Assembly: GCA_000827265.1 (NCBI GenBank)
Contig: KN834758.1
Location: forward strand, 558,001-622,000
Length of the DNA stretch: 64,000 nucleotides
Source: Collybiopsis luxurians FD-317 M1
Taxonomy: Eukaryota > Basidiomycota > Agaricomycetes > Agaricales > Omphalotaceae
Reading direction: 5' to 3'
Part shown: piece by piece, positions 1-11,197 of the stretch
Layout of the letters: each line of letters opens with the position of its first letter
Numbering within the stretch: position 1 is the first letter of the stretch
Made by a program: the position numbers and the translations under genes
The notes under the pieces: model-generated
Databases searched by the model: none
Seen by the model: the letters and a program-made list of their open reading frames with translations, nothing else
What the model was told of the DNA's origin: nothing

Positions 1-1077
1 TTTTCCTTTCCCTTTTTTACATTCGGAAATTATTCCCCTCTGGCCTCCGGATAATCCACGGATACCCCGTTCATGATCAGGCCAAGATCGTCTTTCGAGC
101 GTTCTGTATCGCCCTCTTACTCGCGTTCAAATGGCTGGACGACTTTGAGCCCCGTATTGGAGACAGACCGCCGATAGTAGAGGACGATCATTGGAGAGAA
201 AAGCGTAAAGATCCCACAAAGTATCGGAGTTGCTGGTCAGTAGTAGCTTCTTGCCGTATTTTCGCCATGGTCATATCGCTAATGCTTACTGACGTACAGG
301 TCCGACTTTATGACTATGTCTATCGCCGAGGTCCAAGCAGTCGAGGTCTCTGCTCTGGTTGTGCTAGATTGGAATATCTCGATTTCGACCCCAGACTGGT
401 ACTTTTGGCTGGACGAGCTTCATGATTACACAGTTGTAGAGCCAGAAAGCACAAGTTACGCAACCGTTGCGCAGTTGATTGTCGCAGCGCAAGAAGAGCT
501 AGACCAGACGTGTCCAGATGCCTCGTTCATGAGCAGTTTGTCCCTGGAAGGTTCCCGGGCTAGGTCACCCGAGCCCTTGAGTCGCTTGGCACGCGCTCTC
601 CTCGTTGGCATCAATCCTCCCTTCGAGTCGCCGTTCCCAGTCACACCGGAATATGCTTTAGAAGTTGAAACCGGCTGGGCATCATCTAGTCGTAGGGAAC
701 TGTGCTGTTCTTCGGAGATTGATGGGGGCCAGTGGGCGACACCTACGGAACTGCGTCACTCTTCAGAAGGCTGGGCGTCACCTGTCTGTTTCACCGCAGA
801 ACTGCGCTGTTCTGAAGACGAGATTGTTCGTGGGCCAACAAGAGTGATTGGATATGCTCCCGGGCCATCACCTTATACCTTGACTCTAAGCGATTCGGAA
901 CACTCGAGGGATTCCGATTCGTCGATCGACTTTCTACATCACGAAGACATTCGAGCGAGAATCCCGCATGCTGGGGTTCAGCGCGACGACTCCCCTTTGT
1001 ATGACGATTCACAACCGCTGACACCCGTCTTTCTTGACCCATGGAATTGCTATACTGCAACAGGACTTTACTTGTAG
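1..1077 (+). CDS. Cyclin-box protein, 3' part only (5' end outside the window)
   Basis: Two exons are visible (1-235 and 300-1077) with a 64-nt GT-AG intron whose donor is GTCAGT. The first exon reads through to the left edge, so the N-terminus is missing. It encodes FRAFCIALLLAFKWLDD, the typical helix of a fungal cyclin box. The second exon continues in frame with EVSALVVLDWNISIS followed by TPDWYFWLDEL, which matches the end of the first cyclin fold, where fungal cyclins have an LDFNLYVS-like stretch. The remaining 180 or so residues are Ser/Glu-rich and look disordered. Such cyclins bind a cyclin-dependent kinase; which subfamily this is (PHO80-like or other) cannot be decided from the fragment. 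A second cyclin-box gene lies 5 kb away on the other strand. Confidence 0.72.
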
Positions 1078-1313
1078 AGTAAATTATTTGTTAGACATTC
1101 AAATATCACGTAGCGTACTACTTATTTCAATTGTAATGGATTCACCTGTACATCTGCGCTTCGACGCGCTCCGGACGCGGATTTAGCTTTCTAACTGGTG
1201 CGTGACTCGGGCACTGAATAATGCAATCAGCTAGCCCGAGCATTTTGAGTCTTAATGAATTCGTTCAAAGTTCGATGGCGTTCGATACTAATACAACTCC
1301 AAGTGACTAATCG

Positions 1314-1319
1314 CACGTG
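1314..1319. promoter_or_regulatory. CACGTG E-box upstream of the E1 gene
   Basis: A palindromic CACGTG lies 80 bp before the E1 start codon. The same CACGTGA core occurs in two other gene-start regions of this window (12770 and 29635). Binding by a bHLH or Cbf1-type factor is inference. Confidence 0.35.
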
Positions 1320-1398
1320 AGACCAGGGCTGTGGACGCGCAACAACTCTTTCCTTCGTCTCTTTCATCTCAACCTTTTTATATCATACACAAGGACCA

Positions 1399-4300
1399 AT
1401 GAGCGATCTACAATCTACTACAGCGATGGATATCGACGAGACGGCCATCGATGAAGGCCTCTACTCACGCCAGCTGTACGCAGGATCAGCAATCTACTTG
1501 ATTCTTGATCTAACTTTTCTCATTTCTAGCTACGTGCTGGGTCACGAAGGTATGCTGGAGACGCATTCGTAGCGCACCGCTAATTCCCGATCTAGCCATG
1601 AAGAAGATGGCAACCTCGAACGTGTTAATTGTCGGAATGCAAGGTCTCGGTGTCGAAATAGGTCGCGTCTTTCTCTTTATAATCATTGCCAATCTACTGA
1701 AAACTCCCCAGCCAAGGATGTTGTGCTCGCTGGTGTTAAATCTGTTACTGTTTACGATCCGGAACCAGTTAGGGTTGAGGATTTGAGTTCTCAGGTGAAT
1801 TGATCGTACTCTGAAGCGGCTTATCCAGTGCTCATAGCCTTGCAGTTCTTTTTGCGCGAGGGAGACGTTGGCAAACCTCGTGCAGAGGTTACTGTGCCCA
1901 GATTAGCAGAGTTGAACGCGTATGTTCCAGTTCGTAACCTGGGCGGACAAGCTGGACAAGAGATCAGCGTGGACCTCGTAAAGGGTTTCCAGGTCAGTTT
2001 CAATCCATCAAGATCGACCGATACAACCTAATGTTCTACTCCTGTAGGTGGTTGTTTTGTGTAATGCATCGTACGCGAAACAGTTGGAAATCAATGATTG
2101 GACCCATGAAAATAGCATACCCTTCATTGCAACTGAAACGCGCGGTCTATTTGGGTAAGGTCTCAACTCGCTGTATCTTCTTATTCCGTCTAAACTATCG
2201 CTTCATCCAGGTCTGTATTTAACGATTTCGGACCCAAGTTCACCTGTGTCGATCCAACTGGAGAACAGCCATTGTCCGGTATGATTGTTTCTGTCGACAA
2301 GGTCAGTTGGCACAATTCGAATGCATGTATGCTTGGTTAATACTTTAGCTCGCTGTTAGGATAAAGAAGGCCTTGTTACATGTCTAGACGAAACGCGACA
2401 CGGTCTTGAGGATGGAGACTTCGTAACGTTCTCGGAGGTACAAGGAATGACAGAGTTGAATGGCTGTGAACCACGCAAAATATCCGTCAAGGGCCCTTAT
2501 ACATTCACCATCGGCGATACCACGGGCCTCGGGGATTATGTGCGAGGAGGTATATTCACCCAAGTCAAGATGCCCAAAATCCTCGAATTTGTAAACTCAT
2601 CATCGCTGATTTCGCTCAAACTTCACTGACTCTGCCTCGAATATAGAAATCGCTTAGAGAGTCTCTTCAAAGCCCAGAATTTTTTGTGACCGACTTTGCC
2701 AAGTTCGATCGCCCTGCAGCACTCCATGCGGGTTTCCAGGCGCTTTCGGAATTCCAGGCACAACACAAACGACTCCCTAAGCCTCGTAATGCCCAGGACG
2801 CCGATGCTGTCGTTGCTATTGCTAAAAAGATTGACCCCGACGTTGACGAAAAAATAGTTACTCAACTCGCTTATCAGGCTACAGGCGATCTGTCACCCAC
2901 CATAGCTGTCATTGGTGCCTTTGTTGCACAAGAGGTTCTCAAAGCATGTTCCGCTAAGTTCCACCCCATGAAGCAGCATATGTACTTTGATTCTCTGGAG
3001 TCATTACCTGATGTTCTCCCTTCTGAGGCTGAGTGTCAACCTACTGGTTCTCGCTATGATGGGCAGATCGCCGTCTTTGGTAAGACATTCCAAGAAAAGA
3101 TTGCGAACCATCGTCAATTTTTGGTCGGCTCTGGTGCCATTGGCTGCGAGATGCTCAAGAACTGGAGCATGATGGGTCTTGCTACTGGACCCAAGGGTGC
3201 CATTCAAGTCACCGATCTCGATACTATCGAGAAGAGTAATCTCAATCGACAGTTCTTGTTCAGAGCAAAAGATTTGGGACGGTTCAAAGCCGAAGTCGCC
3301 GCCGCGGTGGTCTCAGATATGAACAAGGATTTGACTGGGAAGATAACCACGAGGCAAGACGCAGTGGGTTCGGAAACTGAAGGTGATTTACATGATCAAG
3401 TTCCTGTCCTCCGTCACTGACCGTCCTTGCAGACATATATAATGAGGATTTCTTCGATAACATTGACGGGGTAACGAATGCCCTGGACAATGTCAAAGCC
3501 CGTAAGTTTTTATTTATGGGTGGGGCTACAGCTTTCTGACGCGCCACTATCAGGTCTTTATATGGATCAGAGATGTGTCTTCTACGAGAAGCCCTTGGTT
3601 GACTCTGGTACCCTCGGGACGAAAGGAAATGTTCAAGTTGTGATTCCGCATCTGACGGAATCCTACGCCTCCTCCCAGGACCCGCCTGAGAAGGAAACAC
3701 CCTCTTGCACGATCAAAAACTTCCCCAATGCGATTGCTCACACCATAGAGGTGATTCATCTATTTTTTCTACTTTCCTTCGCAACGGCAAGGTTTTTCTT
3801 ACCACCGATCTTCGCAGTGGAGTCGAACGGCGTTTGATGACCTTTTTGTAAAGCCAGCCCAGGCTGTCAACTCGTATCTTTCTGAGCCCGATTACCTCGA
3901 GAAGACGCTCAAGTTCTCTGGGCAGCAAAGAGAGCAGATCGAGCAGCTCGTTTCATACCTTGTCACCAATAAGCCTCTTACCTTCGAGGAATGTATTGTT
4001 TGGGCCCGCCTCCAGTTCGAGGAAAGATACAACTCCGAAATCCGCCAATTACTGTTCAGCCTTCCCAAAGATGCGGTTGGCAGTAATGGACAACCGTTCT
4101 GGAGTGGTCCTAAACGTGCCCCAGATCCCATCACTTTCAACTCGAATGATGTGGGTAATTCACGCTGTTTGGAGAGTACTTTCTGACAATTTTCTTAGCC
4201 TCTCCATCTCTCCTACATAATCGCCGCTGCTAATCTTCACGCTTACAACTACGGCCTTAAAGGCGAAAGCGATCCCAATATCTATAAGAAGGTAGCAGAC

Positions 4301-5285
4301 TCCGTCATTGTTCCCGAGTTCACACCCAAAAGTGGTGTGAAAGTTCAGATAAACGATAATGAGCCCGTTCAGAACGAGGGTTCTGCTGACAGCGGTAATT
4401 GTCACTAAACGTATCGTTTTTTTCTAACCAATTGACATGTGCTCACAGGCGACGCTACGGAGCTGGTCGCAAAACTTCCAGCTCCATCTTCCTTGGCCGG
4501 ATACCGCCTGAACCCGGTGGAGTTTGAGAAAGATGATGATACGAACCACCACATTGACTTCATTACTGCCGCGTCTAATCTCCGTGCTACGAACTATAAC
4601 ATCACTAATGCTGACCGGCATACGACTAAGCAGATTGCTGGAAAGATCATTCCTGCTATCGCGACTACCACATCACTGGTGACCGGCCTGGCGTGCCTTG
4701 AACTCTATAAGGTGGGTATTCTGTGAGGCTGGTTTCAACTATTGTTCTCATAATGCTTTAGATAATCGATGGAAAGAGGAAGCTGGAGAGCTACAAGAAC
4801 GGGTTCGTGAACATCGCGCTGCCGTTCTTCGGGTTCTCAGAACCCATTGCTGCTCCGAAACTCAAGTATGGCAACACCGAGTGGACTCTATGGGATCGAT
4901 TTACTTTCAACAACGATCCAACGCTGAAGGAGATTGTAGATTGGTTCCAGAAGGAGCACAAGCTCGACATTTCGATGGTTAGCCAAGGTGTGAGTATGCT
5001 TTGGAGCTCGTTTGTCGGCAAGAAGAAGGTTCGTTTCCGGTTAATTCTACTTGAAGAGATCATCTTATCTTCAAACAGAGTGAGGAGCGACTGCCGATGA
5101 AGTTCAGTAAGCTAGTCGAGCATGTTAGCAAGAGACCTGTTTCCCCTCATATCAAGAGTTTCACTGTCGAAGTCATGGTCATGGATGAGGAAGGCGAAGA
5201 TGTAGAGGTAGATATTTGATTTTTCGCTCTCTATCCTTCGCGCTCACTTTCTTCTTAGGTTCCATTCCTCGTTGTCAAGGTTTAA
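1399..5285 (+). CDS. UBA1: Ubiquitin-activating enzyme E1
   Basis: This enzyme activates ubiquitin with ATP and passes it to E2 enzymes through a cysteine thioester. The spliced reading frame begins [14 protein letters not shown] and contains, in order, the first (inactive) adenylation half with [14 protein letters not shown], the active adenylation half with [16 protein letters not shown] and the hallmark [17 protein letters not shown], the catalytic-cysteine loop [14 protein letters not shown], and the C-terminal ubiquitin-fold domain ending VPFLVVKV. The assembled protein is about 1000 residues, the normal E1 size. At least eleven short GT-AG introns interrupt it. The second exon is only 20 nt (1530-1549). 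The last intron separates the final eight codons, so the stop is at 5283-5285. All key motifs look intact. It is flanked by two cyclin-box genes with no evident functional link. Confidence 0.96.
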
Positions 5286-6325
5286 ACCCCTTCTCGATAT
5301 AGCCAGTTGTATTTACTATCATGAATTTGTTGTACCTTACCCATAATCAATTAGAATCTCGCAAACACGCTTTATGCATACAGATGATAGAAGCAGTGAT
5401 GTTGCTCCCATACCCAATATTTGGTATTGACTGGCATAAGAAGTACATACTGTTATCTACCAAAGAGGTGATAAAACGATGGGTTAAAGGAAAAAAAGGG
5501 GAAGTCGGATAAGAGGATGAGAGGATTGGGGAAGAGGGGGCTATGTATCACACTGTAAGGTGGAAGGGAAGAGGAGGTAGGTAGGGTATGAGAGTCGGAC
5601 AAAAGAGATGATACATGAAATAGGATAACAGCAGCGTAGAAAAAGCGGCGAGCCACGATATTACGCTAGAAAAGGATCAACGCAACCGTAAAGCGAATGA
5701 AAAGAGAATAGTAGATGTTTTTTGTAAGGTTTTGTTCCAAGGTAGTCCCTGGGTTAAGATCATGAGTGCAAAAAAGGGAAGATCTTGAGTGTACCGAAAA
5801 TATCCGAATGATGAAAGCACATCGCGATATTAGAATGGAATAAATACCAGGAGGTAAAGAAAGGAAAGAGCTAGACGGAAAACATTAGATGAAGGAGAAA
5901 CAAGGGCGAGTCTCGAGGTTACACCTCAAGATTCCGCGGTAACCTAAGAGTTCAAGCAGGTTTTTCCCGCTTCACCGAAGCGACAGTAGATGGATGCGTC
6001 CATCAGACGGAAAACAAGCAATACAGAGGACAATTCATATAAACAGACGGAAAATGATGCCGTGGACGGTATGACAATGAAAAGCGCGACACAAAGAGAG
6101 TCGGATATTCCCAAGAGGAGAGGAAAGTAGTACAATCACCATTGCGATAAGAAGAGACCGAGAAGGTAGATCGAACGCATTATGTGGCCGCTGGAGTTTC
6201 GGTCGAGATGTATGATACCAGTGCGATGACAGGTAATGCTGAAACGCAGTCTAGGAGGAGCTGAAAAATGCTATTGCTCCTGTCGAGCAGAGATAAAAAG
6301 AGACGAGATGGATGTATGTGCGTGA
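5286..6325. other. Intergenic, convergent 3' regions of the E1 and cyclin genes
   Basis: No supported gene in about 1 kb. The plus strand is strongly purine-rich (AG runs around 5460-5640), so the minus strand is CT-rich. It probably holds the 3' untranslated regions of the two converging genes. Confidence 0.5.
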
Positions 6326-8658
6326 TCAAGTTCTCAACCATGTAGATGGAAAGGCGACGGGGACATGGGGCACGAACGCTGGAGCACCATAAGGATAGTG
6401 TCTAGGGAATCCCCAGGTCAGGTCTACGTCCTGCTGCACGGGAGGTGGCAGTTCATTGGCGGTCATGCGAAGATCGCTGGACCGATATTCAAACTGCGAT
6501 TGAGAATAAGAGCGCGTATGATTACACGATTGTGAAATATCCTGATCATAAGAATAAGATTGCGAGCGTGAATGCGACAAAGCAAACGGAAGGATCAAAG
6601 GAGGACAAGGATTATAAGCCGAAGGTACTGGCTGTTGGAAATCGAAAAAGTGCCCGACGGTCGGCAGAGGTTTGGCAGTTGAGAACGCGGCATTGGGAAG
6701 CCAAGGTTGAGCAGTGTAGCTGAAATCATGAGCAGGCTGATATTGCGGAAGGTACTGGTACGAAGACACAGGCACATTGAGACCGGGAGTTGGTTGCACC
6801 GCAAGGTAGCGCCCATACGGGCGATTACTCTCGCGGAGAATTGGCTCATCACTTGTAGGGCTCCACCTGGAGGGTGGAGGAAGGCAGCTCTCAGTCAACG
6901 GTTTCATGGTCTCGTTGGGGCGCTGATCAAGAGACACATTCTCGGCGCTACGGGTAGAACTGGCACCGCTAGCCCGCCGCTTAGGCATGTACTCCTCCCT
7001 CAAAGGACCACCCTCGTCGAGATCGATCTCGAGAACGTCGGCCTTCTGAGCTTGATCATTCTCTTGTTTTTCTTTCCGACGCTCTTCGAGACCGATAAAG
7101 ACAGGCTGCGGTTGCGAACGGTCAAAGTTGCAAGCTTTGGGAGCATTCATTATCTCCTCGATCGCTACGCGAACGATCAGATGGGGATTTGCCGACGGGC
7201 GGGCAATAGGCTGGCGAGAAGGTGACGACAATGAAAGATGGTACGACATGACATGTGAAAGCCAGTCAGACCAATCACCTGGGGAAATTGAAAGGTCGTA
7301 AGCGAAGATGTCCAACGTGAGCGACTCCAGCCTGTTCAAAGTCTGAATTGGCACGTTCGAGATGCTATGCCTGGAGATGAAACATCAGTAAAATCAAATC
7401 ATGGATGCGTTACAAATAGACACTGACCAAGTCTTATTGGAAAAAGTATGATCGTCCAACCATTTGTTGGCTAGCATACACCCAAGGACAATTAAACGGA
7501 AAGGAGCAGCGTTTTCTGCATCTCGGTCAAGTCCATGATTCTCACCAAGTAAAGCGACCCTGAAACAGAATTCCTTCGCGTATTCAGGGCTTGTGACTGC
7601 CTCGAAAAAGACGGGCAGTCTGACGATGTACCACAAGGCAAGGAATATCGCCGAGGGTTGCAACAAGGTAGAGAGCAGCAGCGAATGAATTGATGTGGAA
7701 AGATAGCTCGGCGGAGACACTGCGTAGATTTTGGAAGGACTGAGTCTAGAACATCAAAAATAGAAATCAATCACAAAACACGGACCAAGGCAGCGAGTAC
7801 TAACCTGGGTCGAGCAATGAACGAAGGGACATTCGTGCCGGTAGTACAGACTTTCCAGACGAAATTAGCGATCCACTCTGAGAGTGGTTCGGATAGTTTC
7901 CGATATCCAGATGTAGCGGTAGGAGTCACCAATTCTGGAGCCGTAGCAGGGGCAGGAACTGGTTCCTTAGGCAAGTCGACGGGCTGCATAGCAGACTTGA
8001 AACAGTAGCTCTGCAGTTTACTGTCCGCATCGCCGAATAATGGGGCACTGGGGACACAGGAGCAATCAAAAGGTGCCGAAAACGACGTGGAAGTGACTGC
8101 TTGGTCTACAAAATCGCCAAAAGGAGTGACAGGTTCAAAAGGGCTCGACGACGGTTCATGCAAGCTCCGAACTTCAGGGGATTCATCTTCAAAGATGGGT
8201 GTGAAAGCACCCCGGTCTTGTTCGTCATAACTGGCCGGCTCCATGCTTGTGCTAACGGTCGAACGTGGCAGTCGGCCGGTGGGATCAGCGGAGTGCATTT
8301 CAACGTCACTGGTGGCACTTGTGAGGAAAAAGGGCGGAGCACACGCTTCAGCGCGAGATCCTTTAATAGCAGACGCGTTGTCCGCGACAGCCAACCCTCC
8401 GTGAAAATCCTGCCCTGGATTGGAATGTAAGGAAATGGAGTCGTCCTCCCAGATTCTACGGGGCTTACTTCTCCTCCACGAAGGCAAAGAATTAATCCAC
8501 TGCTCGCGAGTACCGTACGAGGGCGGAGGCCCAGTCGGAGATACTGGCAGAGTGCCGGTTAGATCCTGGAAAGAATGGTTGACGCCGTCGTCAGAAAAGC
8601 GGGGTTTGATGACGAGATGAGCGGGTTGTTTGGGATGACAAGGAACTGGAACTGGCAT
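6326..8658 (-). CDS. Cyclin-box protein
   Basis: Three exons join in frame. Exon 1 (8658 to about 7807) starts MPVPVPCHPKQPAH and is a Ser/Pro-rich N-terminal extension ending with a short conserved stretch (SEWIANFVWKVC). Exon 2 carries the cyclin box, with FCFRVALLGEN and LGCMLANKWLDDHTFSNKTW. Exon 3 continues with SISNVPIQTLNRLE and LDIFAYDLSISPGDWSDWL, then a long Gln/Ser/Pro/Tyr-rich tail to the stop at 6326. The KWLDD helix and the later D(L/F)SIS element match the cyclin gene at 1-1077, so both belong to the same broad class. The function is probably CDK binding. The long tails on both sides are unusual for a minimal PHO80-type cyclin but common in basidiomycete homologues. The CDK partner is unknown. 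Confidence 0.75.
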
Positions 8659-9362
8659 CTGCAGGGGAGTAATAGACGAAGCAAGCGACCAGAACTACAC
8701 AAATGCCGTGAAGATTGGTCACAAACTAAATGTCTATTGTTTGAGGCTTCGGGCAAAAAGCCAGAGGTCGTGAAAAAAGGTCGTAAAGGAATAAAACAAA
8801 GCAGAGACTGAGAGAGTAGACTGGAGCAGACTACAGGTACTGGCTGACGCACAACAAAGGCGTGCCTTTTTGGAGAATCCGCTGTACGGGAAAGGTTGCT
8901 GCTGGTCGCCTTGGAGCCACAGGCCTAGGGTAACTAAAATTTTTCGACAGGCAACAAGAGAAAGCAGTCCTCTTCAGCCAGGCCTGGAATGAGCTGGTTG
9001 GAGGACGGAAAGGACCTGGCAGAGTAATGTAGACTGCTGGCACTGGTCAATCCGCCTTGTGTAAGGAAAGGACGGAAAATATTCTGAAAATTCAATGCGG
9101 CGGTCTATATGAACCTATTACATAAGCTCCTTCCTTTTTAGGTCTCGTTCACTGATTTGACTCAATTTCCTTTTCCTGCCTCCCGCCATCTGAAATTTTT
9201 GCTTTCAATTTACACTTGACCTAGCCTTCGAACTCATATTTATTCCCGGAGCTTGCAAAATGTTATCACATTCCTTCTCAAGACTTTTCCCTGGAAAATC
9301 TTGTGGTGCCTTTTTTCTCCCATCGATGAGATGATGATTGTTACGCATCATCTCCATCTCAG
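8659..9362. other. Intergenic, upstream of the minus-strand cyclin gene
   Basis: No supported gene. CT-rich tracts on the minus strand upstream of 8658 and several short open stretches suggest promoter and 5' leader of the cyclin gene. Confidence 0.4.
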
Positions 9363-9752
9363 CTAACCTATACTCAATCTTTTTTGTAATCGATTCGTTG
9401 ACGAGTTGAGATTATTCAATGCGTTATCATCAGATACCACAGGTTTCCAGCCCTGTCTCTGCTTAATAGGCGGTAAAGAATATATACTTACGCAGCCAGA
9501 GTCTCTACAGTCAGCGACGCTTCCACTGCCCCATGACACGAGCAGGACATACGGCTCCCCGCTTTCGAGCCGTGTGCTCAAGTTTCCGTACGAGATTCGA
9601 GATTGTATCTGAACCCGGTTTCGTCTGGCGTTCGGCGCTTCAAGCCCGCTAGTACCGCCAACGTTGTCGAGACACGTAAACTCGCAGCAGGTGCATGTCG
9701 CAAATGTACTAAAATCATGATTCACCTCTTGAAAGTCAAATTGAATCTTCAT
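9363..9752 (-). CDS. Hypothetical 129-aa ORF, unsupported by homology
   Basis: An uninterrupted ATG ORF of 129 codons, with seven Cys concentrated in two places (ATCTCCEFTC and DCRDSGC). A strong donor-like GTAAGTATAT occurs inside it, with a possible acceptor 33 nt downstream; the interval is a multiple of three, so the frame is kept either way. I recognise no domain and see no signal peptide. It could be a small lineage-specific gene or a chance ORF. Confidence 0.22.
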   Translation of the reverse strand: MKIQFDFQEVNHDFSTFATCTCCEFTCLDNVGGTSGLEAPNARRNRVQIQSRISYGNLSTRLESGEPYVLLVSWGSGSVADCRDSGCVSIYSLPPIKQRQGWKPVVSDDNALNNLNSSTNRLQKRLSIG

Positions 9753-9874
9753 TGTCAGCCCTTTTAAAAGGCCGGCATCGAGCGGATGATATCAAGGCTC
9801 CATCAGTTCGAACGTTGCACAATCTTGGCACAACCTCGCACCCGAATCGAGATAGAACACCAAGACGTCCTGCC

Positions 9875-9882
9875 TATAAATA
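9875..9882 (+). promoter_or_regulatory. TATA-box-like TATAAATA
   Basis: A clean TATAAATA inside the near-palindrome CCTATAAATAGG lies about 30 bp before the ATG at 9911, close to TATA spacing for a very short leader. It is the only argument for transcription of the orphan ORF downstream. Confidence 0.3.
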
Positions 9883-9910
9883 GGTCTTTCCGAGTCGGAT
9901 AGTGGATTGA

Positions 9911-10363
9911 ATGACGCTGCTCGTCACGCATCCTAGCCTTGAGGCCACGTCGACGCTCGGCGGCGACATAGTGCTCTGGAAATCAAGGCAAGCTACCCGA
10001 TCCGTTCCAAACGGGAACGAGCGCGATTGTATCTATACCCATACTCCTCCGAGAACATTCCGATCTTTGAAGTTAGTTCGGATATTGGTAAGGATTTGTG
10101 CTCTCCAAACTCCTTCCATTGGTGATCTCATAATGATCTTCATTAGGATAAATCCCAGTGGCTTCGGGAATCTGAGGACCCCGGTCGAAAAAAGTCTTAA
10201 GCGCACGGTGGACTATCTACAACCCGTACTGCGAGCACACGAGAGTACAAGTGTGAGATTGTCGCTCAACAGTTCGCTCCTCTTAGACGTTCGCCGTCAG
10301 AAAGGTTTCTTGCTCGTGAGCACTGCCGGGTTGCTGCCGGGCCCACCCGCATGTAAGGTATAA
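9911..10363 (+). CDS. Hypothetical 150-aa ORF, possibly an exon of an orphan gene
   Basis: An ATG ORF with no recognised domain, just after a TATA-like box. Another reading frame in the same stretch is also open and looks protein-like (SALEIKASYPIRSKRERARL, about 9969-10028) and ends at a good donor (GTAAGG). The correct frame is therefore uncertain. A candidate intron (GTATAAC to TTATTCAG, about 10358-10408) could extend it. Confidence 0.2.
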   Translation: MTLLVTHPSLEATSTLGGDIVLWKSRQATRSVPNGNERDCIYTHTPPRTFRSLKLVRILVRICALQTPSIGDLIMIFIRINPSGFGNLRTPVEKSLKRTVDYLQPVLRAHESTSVRLSLNSSLLLDVRRQKGFLLVSTAGLLPGPPACKV

Positions 10364-11197
10364 CAAAAGAACGTCATCCCACAAGAATTTCTATTCAGCC
10401 TTATTCAGTTTTTAACTTCTACTCGCCAGGAACCGGCACTGCTGGCGAGGACCTCATTACAGCTGCTCCACATATCATTTGCCACTGAGCACCGTTCAGT
10501 CATACTGTATGATTCAAGGTAAATCGTCTCAGCATCCTCCGGAATCGAATAAGCAAATAAGGAGTGTTACGCCACAGCGCCTAAAGGCGCTGTATTGACA
10601 AAAGCAGTAATTTTCGGTAGCAAGTTTCTAAATATAGGATATTGCATCCAACGTTTTTGTTGGGCGTTGGAAGCCAGTGATCTAACCTGTGAAGATCCAA
10701 GGCTGTGGAAGGGATACTGTCGACAGGCAGCCAGCTATATATTTAAACTGAGTCAAACCATGTCACGCACTGATGCCCCCGAGCAAGAAAAAGCTGAGAA
10801 AAACGCAGTTTAGCTTACTCACACTAAGCTTCGGTCCATTAGAAATCATGACTGCGCCGTTGTAAAAGGTCATTCGTGGACCGTAATTGACCGACCACAC
10901 TGTACGTCCTTAACGGAAATTCGAAGCCGATGAGTAAGATAGCGCTAAGCCTCAACTCCTGGCCTGACAGTTGCGCAGGAATCTCAAAATAAGTGATGCA
11001 TACTAATAGCAAATAATTTACTGTCAACCATGTACATCAACATGATTAGATATTTTAGGGCATCTTCTAGTTTGAAAATTTCAGTCATATGTGGCAGCAA
11101 AAACCGACGGACTACATTTAGAAACTCATATCAGTATTCCGTGAAAGGTAAGTAAAAAAAAATAAAGAAAGAAAACAAAAAACGCACATAATGTGGA
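10364..11197. other. Stretch without a supported gene
   Basis: Only short, unconvincing ORFs on either strand. The AT-rich part near 11150-11190 is probably the 3' flank of the minus-strand gene at 11198. Confidence 0.4.

Noticed and set aside
791..1060. 89-aa minus-strand ORF
   Set aside because: Lies antisense inside the disordered tail of the cyclin gene; no independent signal.
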